A model generated the notes under the pieces. The model saw only the letters and a program-made list of their open reading frames with translations, was not told the origin of the DNA and did not search any database. Positions 9,721-22,020 of a stretch of DNA of 64,000 nt are shown here, piece by piece (position 1 is the stretch's first letter; every line of letters begins with the position of its first letter). A program made the position numbers and the translations under genes. The stretch spans positions 7,192,001-7,256,000 of the forward strand of contig JAJQJQ010000007.1 of the NCBI GenBank assembly GCA_028622995.1, in the 5' to 3' direction. The DNA is from Panagrolaimus kolymaensis. Lineage: Eukaryota > Nematoda > Chromadorea > Rhabditida > Panagrolaimidae.

Positions 9721-10482
9721 AAATTAATGATGTTTTTTTGATTTTTTGATTTTGGAAAAAAAGAATCTCGAACCTTCGAATCTTTTCAGTTTCTCAATTT
9801 TTTCTTCTGCTTTTTTGAGCTGCCCACGCCATTTTTTCGCTAAAAATCTCTGCGACTCAATTCTTCTCCTTTTTTGGAAATAAATGGCGGAGTTGTTGAA
9901 AAAAAGCCACCAAAGGGATGCAGAACATCGATGATTTTTCAACAACAAAAAATAAAGTTAAAATCAATGGTTTTTCAAAAAAGTTCCACCGAGTAGCTGT
10001 CAAAGAGGTAAAGATTTCGTTAGTTTTTCAAACTTAAAATTTTTGTGAGAAAACGCTGAAGTTCTCCATTTTTTATAAAAGCTGCAGATAACATTTATTT
10101 GGTGTTGCCATCCTAAATTTTATTCATGTTTTTATTTATTGATTTGACAATGTGAATTTAATTTAAATATTCTTTTTTTCTTAAATACTAAAAAAAATTT
10201 GTCTTATGTAAAAAAAATCAAGGAAGTTATTTTGAAGCTTTTCTTTGACATATTTTTATTTGTTGAGGTAACTAATTTTGGAGGCGGTGATTTAGTATTA
10301 TAAGCATTATTATCCATTTTTTGTCTTCCTAAAAATTTTTCTTTTAGTTAAATTTTCTTTTCGTCATCATCAAAAAAACTATTAATTCTAAGCTTTAGTT
10401 TGAAATTTTGTAAATAAACTTACTTTTTGTTATAACTTTTTTACTTTGGCTTTCCAAAGTTTTATTTTCTTGGCTTTAAAAA

Positions 10483-12646
10483 ATGAAAATGTTTTATGTA
10501 AAGTTTTCGAACAAAATAAAAAAATTAAAAAATTATAATTATTTAATTCATTCCAATATTTTTTCCAAGTTAGTTACCTTAAAAAATAAAAAATTTAATG
10601 AAATAAAAAATTTTTTTTTTTAGATTTAGTAGAAAAGCAAAATTCATTAGTCTTTTATTAATAATATTCTTAGTCACCTTTTCGGCTTTATTTAAATATG
10701 TAAAATTTTTAACAAAAATACCAAATATTTATCATATTGTTGTTATTTCTTCGACGTATTATAAAAGTTCTACACTGAAAGTTACTTTTTTTTAACTTAT
10801 TTTTAACCAAAAATTTACATTTTTTTAAACAATTTTTAGGTATCCGCCGAATACAGCTATCGTACATTTTATAACTCAAACAGGTTGGAAGGAAGAAAAC
10901 CACAAAATATTTTGTGAATCCACATCACTGATAAAAAGAGTGGATGAAAATGCTCCTTTATTTAGTTTGAATAGTGCCACATATCCAGAAGAACAAAAAT
11001 TAAGAAACCAGGCTTCTCTCCTTTATGTATTGCAAGCGATTCATGGATGTAAATGGGAATCGTATTTGGCTATTTGCAGTGTAACTCCAACACCTAATTC
11101 ATTGGCCCTTTCAAGTGGCGTTAAGGGATTTGAGCCTGTAACGGTATGACAAAAAAAGACATAATTTTAAACATTTCTTCTCATTGAAAAATTAACATCA
11201 AAAAAGCTTGGAAATTATATTTTTTTAAGCTAAAATTCATTCAAACAGAGAAACAACGTTTATAATATTCAAATAGGATTTCTTTAAATTTTTGCAAAGT
11301 TCTGCTTTCGGAAAAATTTTTTTAATACTTCCAGAAATTGAATTCCCTCAGTTTACAAAACCAAATAAAAAGTTCCTTTTACAGATCCCATTGAATGAAG
11401 CTTATGAGAAAAAGCACCATGTGATAAGTTGCATCGGGCATATATTTTATGGGGAACGATGGCAATTAATTCTTTCATCCCTCGAATTTCAAAGACAATT
11501 TGGCGTGGGATTACAAGGTTATTTTATTCATAGCATCAGAGAAGAAATATTTAATTTGCTTAAAGTAAGTTTGTTTTTTTTAAATAAAAATGCAAAAAAA
11601 ATATGTAAAAATTTTAGGCGTATGAAAAGGCAGGAGTTGTGGATATAAGAAAATGGAATTTACTTGATCTTGGCTCAGATCATAAAAGCTTTAATAATGA
11701 TCCAAATACCGGTTCAGAATGGGGAAATCACGCGGTTGCTTTAAATGATTGCTTCTTAAAATTTCGCGAAGCTGCAGAATTTATAATTTCATGGGATGTG
11801 GATGAATTTTTGATACCAAAATTAGGAAAAAATTATTATGAAGAATTTCAAATGTTGAGCTCGCGATATCCTCAAGCCGCTTCATTTTTATATGATCGAT
11901 ATACAACTCAATTTGTTACAAGTAAAAGGATTTTGAAGAAAAACTAAAAAAAATATATATAATTTTTTTATAGCAAAATCACCATTAAATTTCTCCTTCG
12001 TTCATATGTTGAAATCAGCTCAAATTATTGATGAACAAAACATTCATAAATTTGTGGTTCAACCATCTCGAGTTGAAGCATTATGGATACATTGGGCAGA
12101 AAATGTTGTGAAGGATTATACTCAAGTTAAAGTCACAGATAATTATATGCTGCATTTAAGAAAATGGAAAATGGTAAAATCTTTTTTTTAAAAGTTACTA
12201 ACTTTCTTATTACCAAAAATTTATTTTAGATTGATACCTACGATAGAAAATGGAATAAAAAAGCTTTTAAAGTTAAAAATCCATTTAAAGATCAAATAAT
12301 CGATTTGATGGAAATGGAAAAAATTAAAAAATTTCATAAAAGCGCAGCAAATTTTGTAAGAAAAAATGCGATGAAAGAATTTTTAAACCTTCCAGAAAGT
12401 TTGCATTATTATCCTTTGCTTGTGGAATGCTTCGATCAAATGTTTAAAGTATATTTCTCGGAACAAGTAAGCCAGGCATGCCTTGGCCAAATATATTGCA
12501 ATATTCCAAGCTTTACTAATGTTTCATGCGCCATTGCTCATAAACAATATGCACATCAATCCATTTCAAATACATTGAAGGTTCATTATCCATTAACCGA
12601 CGATATAATAATTAATCCAAATGGATGTAAAATAGATGTATTTTAA
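10483..12646 (+). CDS. GT92 (DUF23) glycosyltransferase
   Basis: Inferred exons are 10483-10568, 10624-10776, 10840-11143, 11385-11564, 11618-11921, 11974-12173 and 12230-12646 (1644 nt, 547 residues). An N-terminal hydrophobic anchor lies in exon 2, as expected for a Golgi type II enzyme. The GT92 region spans roughly residues 85-420, with a D-V-D motif at about 301-303 (S-W-D-V-D-E-F) for metal and sugar nucleotide binding, and the family blocks L-Y-D-R-Y and P-S-R-V-E. C. elegans GALT-1 of this family galactosylates core fucose on N-glycans; the acceptor here is unknown. The last four exons match the paralogs at 16109-18324 and 23838-26081 in size. One oddity: the exon 2 donor reads GAAAGT, where the paralogs have GTAAGC or GTAAGT at the same place, so the intron would be GA-AG or the gene is damaged there. 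Exon 1 is the least certain. Confidence 0.85.
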
Positions 12647-13749
12647 AAAAATGTTATAACTGCACTATTTTCTATAAAATAAATAATAAATATCTAAATT
12701 TTTATTTAATCGATAGAGGATTCAAAAAGATTATGTTTTTGTTTAATAAAATGTTTTTTTTTTTGCTTGGTTTTAAAATAAAAAATCTTTAGCGACGAAA
12801 CTTTTATTACTCATTAATTCAATGCGAAATATACATAGAAAAATAAAGTTTTCAATGAGAAGAGAATTTGTATTTTTTATTCTTAAAAAAAAACAATGGT
12901 TCGTGCGCAACAAAAAAAAAACAGCGGGTAGAGAAACAAATGCGAAGAAAGGCGACTATTGAAATCAATAAGTCGTCGACGCCGCTTCGAAATGTGAATG
13001 TTGACTGTCTTGCCATATTTTTTTTTTCTTTTCGGTTATTTTTCTTCTCTTTTGCTTTTATTTTAAGTAAAAGACTTGGTGAAAAAAAAATGAAGAAATC
13101 TAATTTTTAATTTGAATAATGGAAACCAAAAAATTTGGTTTGGTTTAAAAAAGATCAGATTTTTTTCGATGAGAAAAATGAATAAATTCCAAATCCACGT
13201 GTGAAATTTTCTCCCTTTCTTTTTAAAATTTAAACATTAATTTGTTGAATTGGTTTTTTTAATGGCTGTCCATAAGCTTTGAAAATGACATCATTAAGGA
13301 TATTCCAGATGGATAATAAATGTTAATTTTATATAATTTTTTATTGTTAACAAAAAAATTTTTTTTTTTAAATATGTGTGCGATAAAAGCAATGCATTCT
13401 TGCTTTGTTACAAATAAAAAAAAACCTTTATCCTCGGATAAATATGATCTGTTAAATGCTCAAAATAAAAAGAAAAGAAACCAGGCATTTGTCTCACAAA
13501 AAAATTAATTAATGAGACAACAAAATGAAAAACCTCAAAAGCTGAGGAAAATTTTTTTTTCTCGATTGTTTAATCAAATATTTTTTATTCCCAAACATCA
13601 AAAAAATAAAAACAAAAACGTCATTTTTTTTTTCAAAATAAAACAAATAAGTAATCATTAGGAAAAAATTGTTACAAAACATCAATAACACCATGAGTTA
13701 AAAGGACCTTTTAAAAAGTAATTAGATATATTAGCTTAATTGATATGTA
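12647..13749. other. Intergenic, with a dispersed-repeat copy
   Basis: No gene seen. From about 13270 to 13440 the sequence resembles 21485-21680: both have AAGCTTT(T)GAAAATGACATCA, a following AATTTT/TTGTTAA stretch, then a G-CGATAAAAGCAATGCATT / GCGCAATAAAAGGCATTGA box and TTTATCCTCG. This is a dispersed repeat of unknown class. Confidence 0.45.
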
Positions 13750-14516
13750 TTATTTTAACATTTTTGGACAATAGTGCTTTAAAAATTCATTAGCAAAAAA
13801 AGTTGTTAATTTATCAAAAAGTTTGTTATTTGTATGCAATAAATGGTTTCGAGCTCGTGCATTTTTTTGCAATTCTTGAATATGGGTTTGTTGGAAGGGT
13901 GGCAACCAATTAAGCTGAACATCATAAATGATTGAATAAAATAATAAATGTAATTCATCCAAAGGTATTTCATTGCTTTGTAAAACTATGGCCCAAGTTA
14001 AAATATAATCTGGCAACACGGCGTTTTCATTTTCATTTTTTGTTTTTTCAGAAAAAGAATTAATTATTTTATCTAATAAAGTTGAAATCCCTGATTTCAC
14101 AAAATCAAATAAGTTTTCAGGATATTCCGTCAATAAATTAAATAATTTATTCACAGTTTTTGAAAAAATGTAATATTCTCCACAATTTTCAGCAGTTATG
14201 GGTGTAGTTTTAAATAATTGGGGACAATGTATTCCAACTTCCAAGCATTTTAAAAATCGACACTTTTGACATTGAATTCCTTCCAATGAAGGGGCTAAAA
14301 AAAGTAAATATTTTTCATTAAATTTGATTTTTTGAAAATGTTTTTTAAATATAAAATTTACATACTTGTAAGACATAAATAAAAATTATCACATTTACTT
14401 TCAATATTATCTCGATTCATTCGAACAAAAAATGCTGCACACGCATTACAACATTTGGCTCCATAACGTAAACATTGGCGAGGGCGTCCACAAATTTTGC
14501 ATCTTTCATCCGACAT
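13750..14516 (-). CDS. Divergent nuclear hormone receptor (family C)
   Basis: Exons 14516-14366 and 14294-13750 (696 nt, 231 residues) with donor GTATGT and acceptor TTTTTAG. The first exon starts M-S-D-E-R-C-K-I-C-G-R and continues to C-C-N-A-C-A-A-F-F-V-R-M. The second-finger cysteines run from K-C-D-N-F-Y-L-C across the intron to Q-C-Q-K-C-R-F-L-K-C-L-E-V-G. Here the second-to-third cysteine spacing is the canonical 13, unlike the other receptors in the window. The C-terminal about 150 residues pair with the partial receptor at 1-317. It is predicted to be a nuclear transcription factor; ligand binding is doubtful given the short C-terminal domain. The start ATG lies seven residues before the first zinc cysteine group, as in its paralogs. 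Confidence 0.85.
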
Positions 14517-15527
14517 TTTTTTTAAATTTATTTTCTTTTAAGCTAATAAAATATTTTATAAATATATTAATTAAATAAATTCAGTATTAAAAGAATAACA
14601 ACGAAATTAAAGGTACGAGAAAGAATATAAATAATTTTTTAAAAATGAATGCGTTCCTTTTCGGAGACGAAGGAGGAACTTACCTTTTGACGACAAAATA
14701 ATCGCTTTTTCCACGCCTTAAGTCGTCGGAAGCATTAATAAATGGGTTTAGTAAAGAATAAAAATCGTTTGAGTTGCTCAAAAGAAAATAAAAAAATTTT
14801 ATTCAGCACAAAATCAAAGAATTTTTGGAAGAAAGGAATAAAAAAACTTTTCGCCGTACAAGGCAAGACACTTGCAGATCTATGGATTTCAAAAAAATCT
14901 AGCGAACTTCAGAAAAAAATGACGATAATGAAAAGTCACTTTGAAATAAAAAATTAATAATAAATTTTAGAAAAGTATCAAAAAAAATTGCCAATGCGTT
15001 CGATGAAAATTGGATTAACGATGAATTTTAATTTTTTGAATTTAAGAAAATATTAATTTCATTGATGGAAAGAAAATTTATTCGGATCTTTGTCACTTGT
15101 AAAAATGATCTAAAAACTCAGTAATGACAAATTTTTAAAAATAGAATAAAAAAAATTATTTCTTTCACAAAATTTTTTTTCTTGATTTTCAACGTACCCA
15201 GCAGCAGCGGCAGTCTCCTTTAAGGAAATGAATATGAGCGGCGAAGACAAGAAAAAAAAACACAAAAGTTATTATTATTTTCATTAAAATTCGGCTTACC
15301 CAAAGAAAGTATAAAAAGCAAAATATTCCGCACAATAATCTGAAATATTGATTGACTCTCAGCGGGATAAAAAAAAAGACTAGCAAAATAGGTAAGAAGA
15401 AAAAAAGAACATTTATCTAAAAATCTAAATTTTTGTTGTCTCTTTTCACCTTATTCCTTTCTGTCTCTCTAACTTTTTGACGAAAACTTTTGTTCATTTT
15501 TTCTGTTTTGTTCTTACGAGACTTGAC
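14517..15527. other. Intergenic, no gene supported
   Basis: AT-rich DNA between the receptor start and a MITE. A short frame at 14742-14957 is lysine-rich and has no paralog here. The receptor promoter should lie just right of 14516. Confidence 0.35.
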
Positions 15528-15941
15528 CAGTGTTGTTACTTTCACAAAATCTTGGCTCCAGCTCCGCTCCGAGCTCCGGGCAAAAATTTATGTTGGCTCC
15601 AGCTCCGCTCCGCGCTCCGGCCATTTTTTAAATCGAGCTCCAGCTCCGCTACGGCTCCAAAATTTTTTTTTCAAATAAGCATAATTCAAAAAAATAACTA
15701 TAATAACCTTATTATTATGCCTTTCTGAGCTATTTTAGAGGCATTGGAATTGAACAAAGCCTTTTTTTCCAATTAAAAATAATTTTCAAAATTAAAAAAA
15801 AAAGTTTTTTGGCTCCAGCTCCGCTCCGCGCTCCAGCTGTATTTTTTATTTAGCTCCAGCTCCGCTCCGAGCTCCGAGCTCCGACCTGGAGCGGAGCGGA
15901 GCGCTCCGGAGCCGGAGCTGGCGGAGCCAGTCACAACACTG
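15528..15941. mobile_element. hAT-like MITE with GCTCCAGCTCCGCTCC repeats
   Basis: The ends are CAGTGTTGT and ACAACACTG, and the element is flanked by the 8-bp duplication GACTTGAC at 15520-15527 and 15942-15949, which fits the hAT superfamily. Inside, runs of GGCTCCAGCTCCGCTCCG-type units occupy both sides, in opposite orientation toward the right end, around an AT-rich core. No transposase is encoded. The GC-rich blocks stand out sharply from the surrounding DNA. Confidence 0.9.
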
Positions 15942-16108
15942 GACTTGACTTAAAAAAGTTGTAAATTTTTCGTATGTCTTTTTCATTATGACTAACAACC
16001 ACACGCTCACTTCTTGTTTCTATAACCAAAAAATAAAAATTATTTAACATTATTATTGTATTTTATTAAAATTGTAAAGCAAGCAAAAAAATATTTTTTT
16101 TATTTATC

Positions 16109-18324
16109 TCAAACATAAACATCCATATTGCATCCATTATTATTAATCAAAAAATCATTTGTTATAGCAAAATGAATTTTTATTTCATTGGAAACAAATT
16201 GATGAGTATATTGTTTATGAGCAATAACACATGGAACATTTGATATTGGAGGGATTTTGCAAAATGAATGTGCTAGACACGAATCATTGACTTTAGGAGA
16301 AAAATATATATCCAACATTAATTTAGAACATTCCACAAACATTGGATAATAATAAACACTTTCGGGCAAACTATCAAATTCTTTTTTTGCATATGTTTTT
16401 ATAAAAGTCATAGCATTTTCATCAAAAGAAATAATAGATGGTGGTGAAAGAAAATCAGTTAATTGTTCCTTGAAAAGTTTTTCTACTTTCAATGTTGCCG
16501 CCGCCGGACCAACTTCAGTATAGTTTTCACTCTAAAAATGGGAAAAAATAATAATATATCGAGGCAAAAACATATTGATTTTTTGAGCCATAAAAATCCC
16601 AAAATTAAAAATCTATTAACATTTCCTTATTTATGAATGACGACGATAAAGCCAAATATGTCGTTGGTGGCGCAAATGATGCTATTAAACGCAAACTTAA
16701 TGTCCTTTTTTTTTAAAACAAAAATAACTAATAATAAAATAAACTTCCTCACGTTATTCCATTTTCTTAAATGAAGCATATAATTTTCTTTGATCATTTG
16801 TTGAAAATAACCATCTACTATGTTAAAAGGCAAATGAATATATAATCCCTCAACTCGGGATGGTCGAACAACATATTTGATTAATTTTAATTCATCTATT
16901 ATTCGAGAGGTATTAAGTAATAGCAAAAATGAAAAGTTTGATGGAGAATTGGCTGAAATTATTAATATTTAATTAAATATTTTTAAAATTCTTTAACAGA
17001 TTTACTTGTAAAAACTTCTGTTGTATATCGATCATAGAGGAACGTAGCAGCTTGAGGATACTTTAAACTTAATTGTTGAAATTCTTCATAATATGTTTTT
17101 CCTAATTTTGGAAAAAAAATTTCATCAATATCCCAAGAAATTATAAATTCAGCAGCTTCTCGATATTTCAAAAAACAGTCTGTGGAAGCTCCAGCTTGAT
17201 TTTCCCTTTCAAGTCCAGTGTTAGGATCTTTAAGATTTTTATGATCTGGTCCCAAATTAACCATATTCCATAATTCAATTTCAACAGCGCCTGCTTTTTG
17301 ATAAGCCTATAAAAATTTTTATCATATGAAACATCTCGTTTTAAAAAGCAATATTTTAATGATTTCCATTTTCTCACACACTTTTAAAATTCAAAGTATA
17401 AAAAAAATTGCAAAAAAATTAAAAAATTAACTTTAACAATTTTATTTATCTTCGGAACCAACATTGTCTGTATTTGAATATAATAATAACTCACTTTAAG
17501 CAAATTAAAAATTTCTTCCCTTATACTTTGAATATAATAAACTTGAAGTCCAACACCGTATTGTCGTTGAGTTTCAAGTGAAACAAGTATCATTTGCCAT
17601 TTTTCTCCGTAATAAACGTAACTTAAACAACTAATTACGTCATGTTTTTTTTCGTATGCGTTTCGAAAAGGAATCTAAAATTTTTTTTACTGAATTTTAT
17701 TGTTTTGGTTTTGGCGCTCGCTGCTTCTTACTGCAACAGGTGCGGCGAACTCATCTTCACCCGATATATATAAAGCATTTGGATTTGAAGTGACATTGCA
17801 GACAGCCCAATGCATTTCCCACGGACAATTAAAAGCTGCTTTTAAAACAGTAACAATTAAGGGTGAACTTTTCATCTTTTTTTCAATGGGATATTTTATT
17901 TCACTTGTATCATATAATGTAACGTTATTTGTAGGATTATTAGTTAATGATATTGATTCACAAAATAATGTTGCATTACGATTCCAGTTTCTTTGATTTA
18001 AAAAAAATATGATTGCTGTATTTGGAGGGTATCTAAAAAGCTCTCAAAATTATTATAAATTTTTGGCATAAATAATTTTTTTAAGTCAAGCATTTTCTAC
18101 TAAAAGAAAGAAGCTTACAAAGTAGAGTTTTTAAAATAAGTTGCAGAAATTAAAACAATATGATTCACCATTCTTTTTTCAGTATTTATAAAAAATTTTG
18201 AATGATTAGAAAAATAATAATGAAATAATATAAGATTTAAACAACAAATAATTATAATTATTACCATTATTTTTTTTGAACGGCATCTAAAGAAGTCTTT
18301 GATTATTATTTTAGATACATACAA
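16109..18324 (-). CDS. GT92 (DUF23) glycosyltransferase
   Basis: Exons are 18324-18119, 18032-17732, 17674-17495, 17306-17006, 16952-16753 and 16531-16109 (1611 nt, 536 residues), all with GT-AG borders and consistent phases. Residues about 19-37 form a strongly hydrophobic anchor (I-M-V-I-I-I-I-I-C-C). The conserved GT92 features follow: I-S-A-T-Y-F-K-N-S-T near residue 60, Y-G-V-G-L-Q-V-Y-Y-I-Q-S-I-R, and the metal-binding S-W-D-I-D-E at about 287-291, then L-Y-D-R-Y-T-T and V-R-P-S-R-V-E. The protein should be a Golgi sugar transferase. It points toward the paralog at 10483-12646, so the two are convergent with a receptor gene between them. An internal acceptor-like TTTAG near the start leaves some doubt about the first codons. 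Confidence 0.9.
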
Positions 18325-19462
18325 AAGTCACCAAAAATTTTGGTATAATTATTTAAAAAAATTATAAATATTATTATTAAAAGTTTTTTTTTTAAAGTAT
18401 CAAACTAACTAACCGAGAAAATAACGAATCATTCATTGTCGTTTGCAAGCAAAAAATATTTAACTACAATTTAATTTTTTTTTTAAATTTATTAAATAAA
18501 ATAGGAGCTTTTCAAATGTTCATAAAACTATTGGGAAAGGTTTATTAAATACAAGGGATAGTTGCCCTGTAGAGTTGTATGTATTATGGTGCGGTTTGAA
18601 TTGAGCTAAAAAAATTTTTTATTAATTAAAATTTAATTTTAACAAAGTCTTTAAAAAATTTAAATAACAAAAGGAAAATTTAATTTTATGGTTCTAAAAC
18701 GGAAAAACACAACTTTTCGAATATTATTGAATAAATTTTAGTAGAAAGCTTCAGTCATTGATTGTATGTATTGCGTTTTCTTGAGCCCCGCCTACTTTAT
18801 TTAAAATAAACTTTTGGATACCTGATAGCAGGAAAACAGCTACCAACTTTTTTTGATAAGTTTCCTTTTGATATACCCGAGAAAAAAAAATTGTGGCCTA
18901 TATGCATCCGTCGTTTCTGCTCAAAATCCTTCAATTACCTCTCTGAAAAAGTTTTTCAAGCATTTTTGTGTTAATATATTTTTAAATTATTAAAAAAAAG
19001 TTTAATTTTATAATTTTGAAACGAAAAAAGAAACTTGTTTTTTGCTGATTGGCTTTTAGACAGTTGGATTTTATCTTTAAAATTTTAATTTCTCTTTTTT
19101 TTTGTGCTTCGAATGAAATAAAAACAAAATTATTGGCGTCTACCATAAAAAGCATTGTGCTATGTGTAAACAAAAAAAAGACAGAGGAGACACAAAACAT
19201 AACTAAAAAAATTAATTTTACATTGGCATGCATGTTTTATCTATAAATTAACAATAGATATATCTTATCTCATAAAAATTACTATTTCATATTTAAAGGT
19301 TCTTTTTTTTGGTGTTTGTTAAAAATTTACATATTCATTTTAAAATAATTTATACCATATATTTATTTACTTATTTTAATTTGCTCTTTACAATGTTGTA
19401 AGTTTAGAAGATTTATAAATTTAATTCTGAAAAAGTTTTTTTATGGTTTTTTTCGATTAATT
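18325..19462. other. Intergenic region with a GTAGGCGGG block
   Basis: No gene seen. The minus-strand repeat copy at 18768-18832 and its extension to about 18945 lie about 450 bp upstream of the GT92 gene at 18324. The rest is AT-rich. Confidence 0.4.
18768..18832 (-). repeat. Shared GTAGGCGGG block, copy 3
   Basis: On the minus strand it reads CAGGTATCCAAAAGTTTATT and then AAATAAAGTAGGCGGGGCTC, followed by AAGAAAACGCAATACA. It matches 5101-5167; the similarity continues to about 18945, with a GGATGCATA box and an AATTTTTTTTTCTCGG box in common. Confidence 0.7.
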
Positions 19463-20952
19463 ATGAGGTTAGAAAATGATGGACCTTTATTTGTCATCTA
19501 GCTTGATAACTTTTTTTCCAAAATGAATAACTTTAAAAAATGTGCTTTTTTCTCAAAATTTTAACTAAAAACGTTTTTTTGTTGTAATTTAAATTTAATT
19601 TAATTTTATTTTTTTAGTAATGTACCGAAAGGGGCTATTCTTCTCCTTGTGTTTTTGGTGGTTAGTTTATTGGCTATAAAAAAATTTAGTAAGTAAAAAA
19701 ATTTGATTTATTGCAATCAAAAATTTTCTTAATTTTTTTTAGATCATAAAACTAGCTTGGATTATGAAAGCGGCGACGACGACAGCTCTTCGTCAACATT
19801 ACTTATGTCAGAAGAAACTATAAATATTTATAAACGTCAAACTCCTTTACGGGCGAATGTCTTAAAAACTAGCAAAAATATAGATTATTTTTTAATTTAT
19901 AATGTTTTGGTTCCAGAAGTTTATTGTCCTAATTTGGTTCGATTGGGTGACATTCACGATGGAGGAAAATGGATTTGCAATCCTTTAGCCGTTAAAAAAT
20001 TGGATAAATGTGTTGTGTATTCTTTGGGAATAGATAATCGTCCTACATTTGATATAGAATTTCAAAAATTAACTTATAACAAATGTGGCTTAAGAGCCGC
20101 AGATCAATGGGATCAAAATTCTGATACTTTGAAACAACTTTCAGGTAATATTTTTTTTTGTATACACAAGAAAACCGCTTTAAATCAATTTTGGGAGGGG
20201 CCATGGTTTTATTTTTCCTTCTTATAAGATCATGAATTAAGAAATTAAGAAATACAGATTTAAAAAAGCCTTTTTACTGTAAAAAATGGATTTTAAAATT
20301 TTTTATGTGCTAATATTTTGCTTACAGACTTTAAAAAAAATTTTCTATCGACTTTTTTGCTTGAATTTTGGATTTTTAATAACGCTTTAATTAAATATTA
20401 ATACTAAAAACTTTTAAACATAGAGTTTTTTTTTCAACCAAAAAAGCAACAATTTTCCGTTCACTTTTTGTTCGACCAACCATGGCAAAGGCTTATTTTA
20501 GGCCAGAGGAGACATAGACTTGGGGCTTCAGTTAATCGCATTTTTATAATATTTTTCTAAATTTGTTTTTTTCAGAAAATAATGGAAAATTTATAAAAGC
20601 TTTTATTTCAAACAAAACTGATGAAGCTACCGATCATTACACATTTAAAGATTTGCTAAGAAAATTTGATGATGACCAAATCGATATTTTTAAAATCGAT
20701 ATTGAAGGTGCAGAATTTCAAGTAATCAATGAAATTTTATCTATTCCCGTCTGTCAATTATTAATTGAATTACATCATGAAAATGCATCGGAAGCATTAA
20801 AAATGCTTCAATTAATTTCTCAAAGAGGATATTATTTGTTTGCTCATGAAAACAATGGTTTGCTACACCATATTAGCGAATATTCATTTATTCATAAAAG
20901 TTGTTTTGAAACTTATAAAGTTAATACTGTTCTTGGAAGATTTTTATCGTAA
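19463..20952 (+). CDS. Methyltransf_22-like methyltransferase
   Basis: Well-supported exons are 19743-20144 and 20576-20952. Features of the Methyltransf_22/FkbM group are clear: C-P-N-L-V-R-L-G-D-I-H-D-G-G-K-W-I-C, then V-Y-S-L-G-I, and in the last exon I-D-I-F-K-I-D-I-E-G-A-E-F-Q-V-I, with C-Q-L-L-I-E-L-H-H at the next block. An upstream segment at 19618-19689, bounded by TTTTTTAG and GTAAGT, encodes a good membrane anchor (A-I-L-L-L-V-F-L-V-V-S-L-L). A mini-exon ATGAG at 19463-19467 before GTTAGA could supply the start. As written, the anchor exon joins the next one out of frame by a single base, within a run of seven A's at 19679-19685. That could be a real frameshift, a wrong exon guess or an assembly error. 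Likely role: SAM-dependent methylation, perhaps of glycans. Confidence 0.7.
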
Positions 20953-22020
20953 ATTTTTTTTATAAAAATAATGTTGCTATGTTTGCTATGCTTTATAGAG
21001 AATTAAATCATAAAACTACTCAAAAAAAGTTGTGAAAAAAATAATTCTTACGATATTTAATTTTCAATTTAAAAAAATCAAAGCTAAAAAATGGAGAAAA
21101 TAAGCCTGAAACCAAACTATTTAATCCCAAAAAAAGCATTTAAAATCTAGTAATAAAAAATTGTGTTGAGCAGTTGGCTCCAATAAAGTACCAAATTAAT
21201 TTTTCTATTTTATTGTTTTATCCCCTGATTCAAAAGTTTATTTGGTTAGGGTTTGGTAAGGATTTTTTTACCAATAGACTGAGAACCATGTAATGATAGA
21301 ATTAATGGTTTAAAGCAATATATTATTTGCATAATGGTTCTCCGCGAAAGACGTTGTTCCTTGCCTGGTATTTTTTTTTATTAAAATTGATTGTTATAGA
21401 AAAGCAAAGTTTACCAGAGCAACATGTTTGTATAAAAAAGCATAATTTTTTTCATAAAATGTTAGTTTATTAAAATATTATATTTAACAAAAGCTTTTGA
21501 AAATGACATCACTAAAGAAAATCAAAAAGACAATAGAAATTAATTTCTCTAAGCTTTTTGATTGTTAAAAAAAATATTCTTTTCAAAAACATGAGCGCAA
21601 TAAAAGGCATTGATGCTTTGTTTCCAAAAATCCAAAAACGTCTTTTTTATCCTCGCATAAAAAAGGATAGAGGGTTTGTCATCAATTAGTCCACTAGAGA
21701 AATTAGAAATTGTCAAGTTAGAAAATTTCTCAGTGTTTGTCGTCTGTCGTCAGCTTTTTGAAAATGTAACTAATATGAGTTCTTTCTGCACGTGGAGTAA
21801 ACCACTTTAAATATAAAAGATTAACTATGAAAATAGAGGCAGTATTGCCATAAGATATGCTTGTTTTTGAGTTAAAGAAAAGTAATAATATGCATAAATT
21901 CATTTTTTTCTCACTTTTCTAAATTTTATATACCTTTAGATTTGTCTTGACGAGTTGAACAACTTTGCTGTTGATCGTAATTCCCAAAGTCTTCTTTATT
22001 TTAAAAAAATATTTAGTTTT
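20953..22020. other. Intergenic, with a dispersed-repeat copy
   Basis: No gene is supported between these convergent genes. The segment 21485-21680 is a copy of the repeat at 13270-13440 (AAAATGACATCACTAAAG and a TATCCTCGCATAAAAAAGGA box). The rest is AT-rich. Confidence 0.4.

Larger units (their letters stand above)
7924..10482. other. Long AT-rich intergenic region with repeats
   Basis: No gene is supported. The region holds a compact block of hairpins (8586-8705), part of a dispersed repeat carrying TTGATGTCATTTTTC (about 8990-9125), and repeat copy B (9410-9720). Short frames in it (for example 9187-9450) are Lys/Phe/Ile-rich, lack paralogs here and look like chance. GAGGCGGTG at about 10281-10289 lies some 200 bp before the GT92 gene start. 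Confidence 0.5.

Noticed and set aside
15477..15728. Two plus-strand frames with A-P-A-P-L-R repeats
   Set aside because: They run through the MITE at 15528-15941 and translate its simple repeats.
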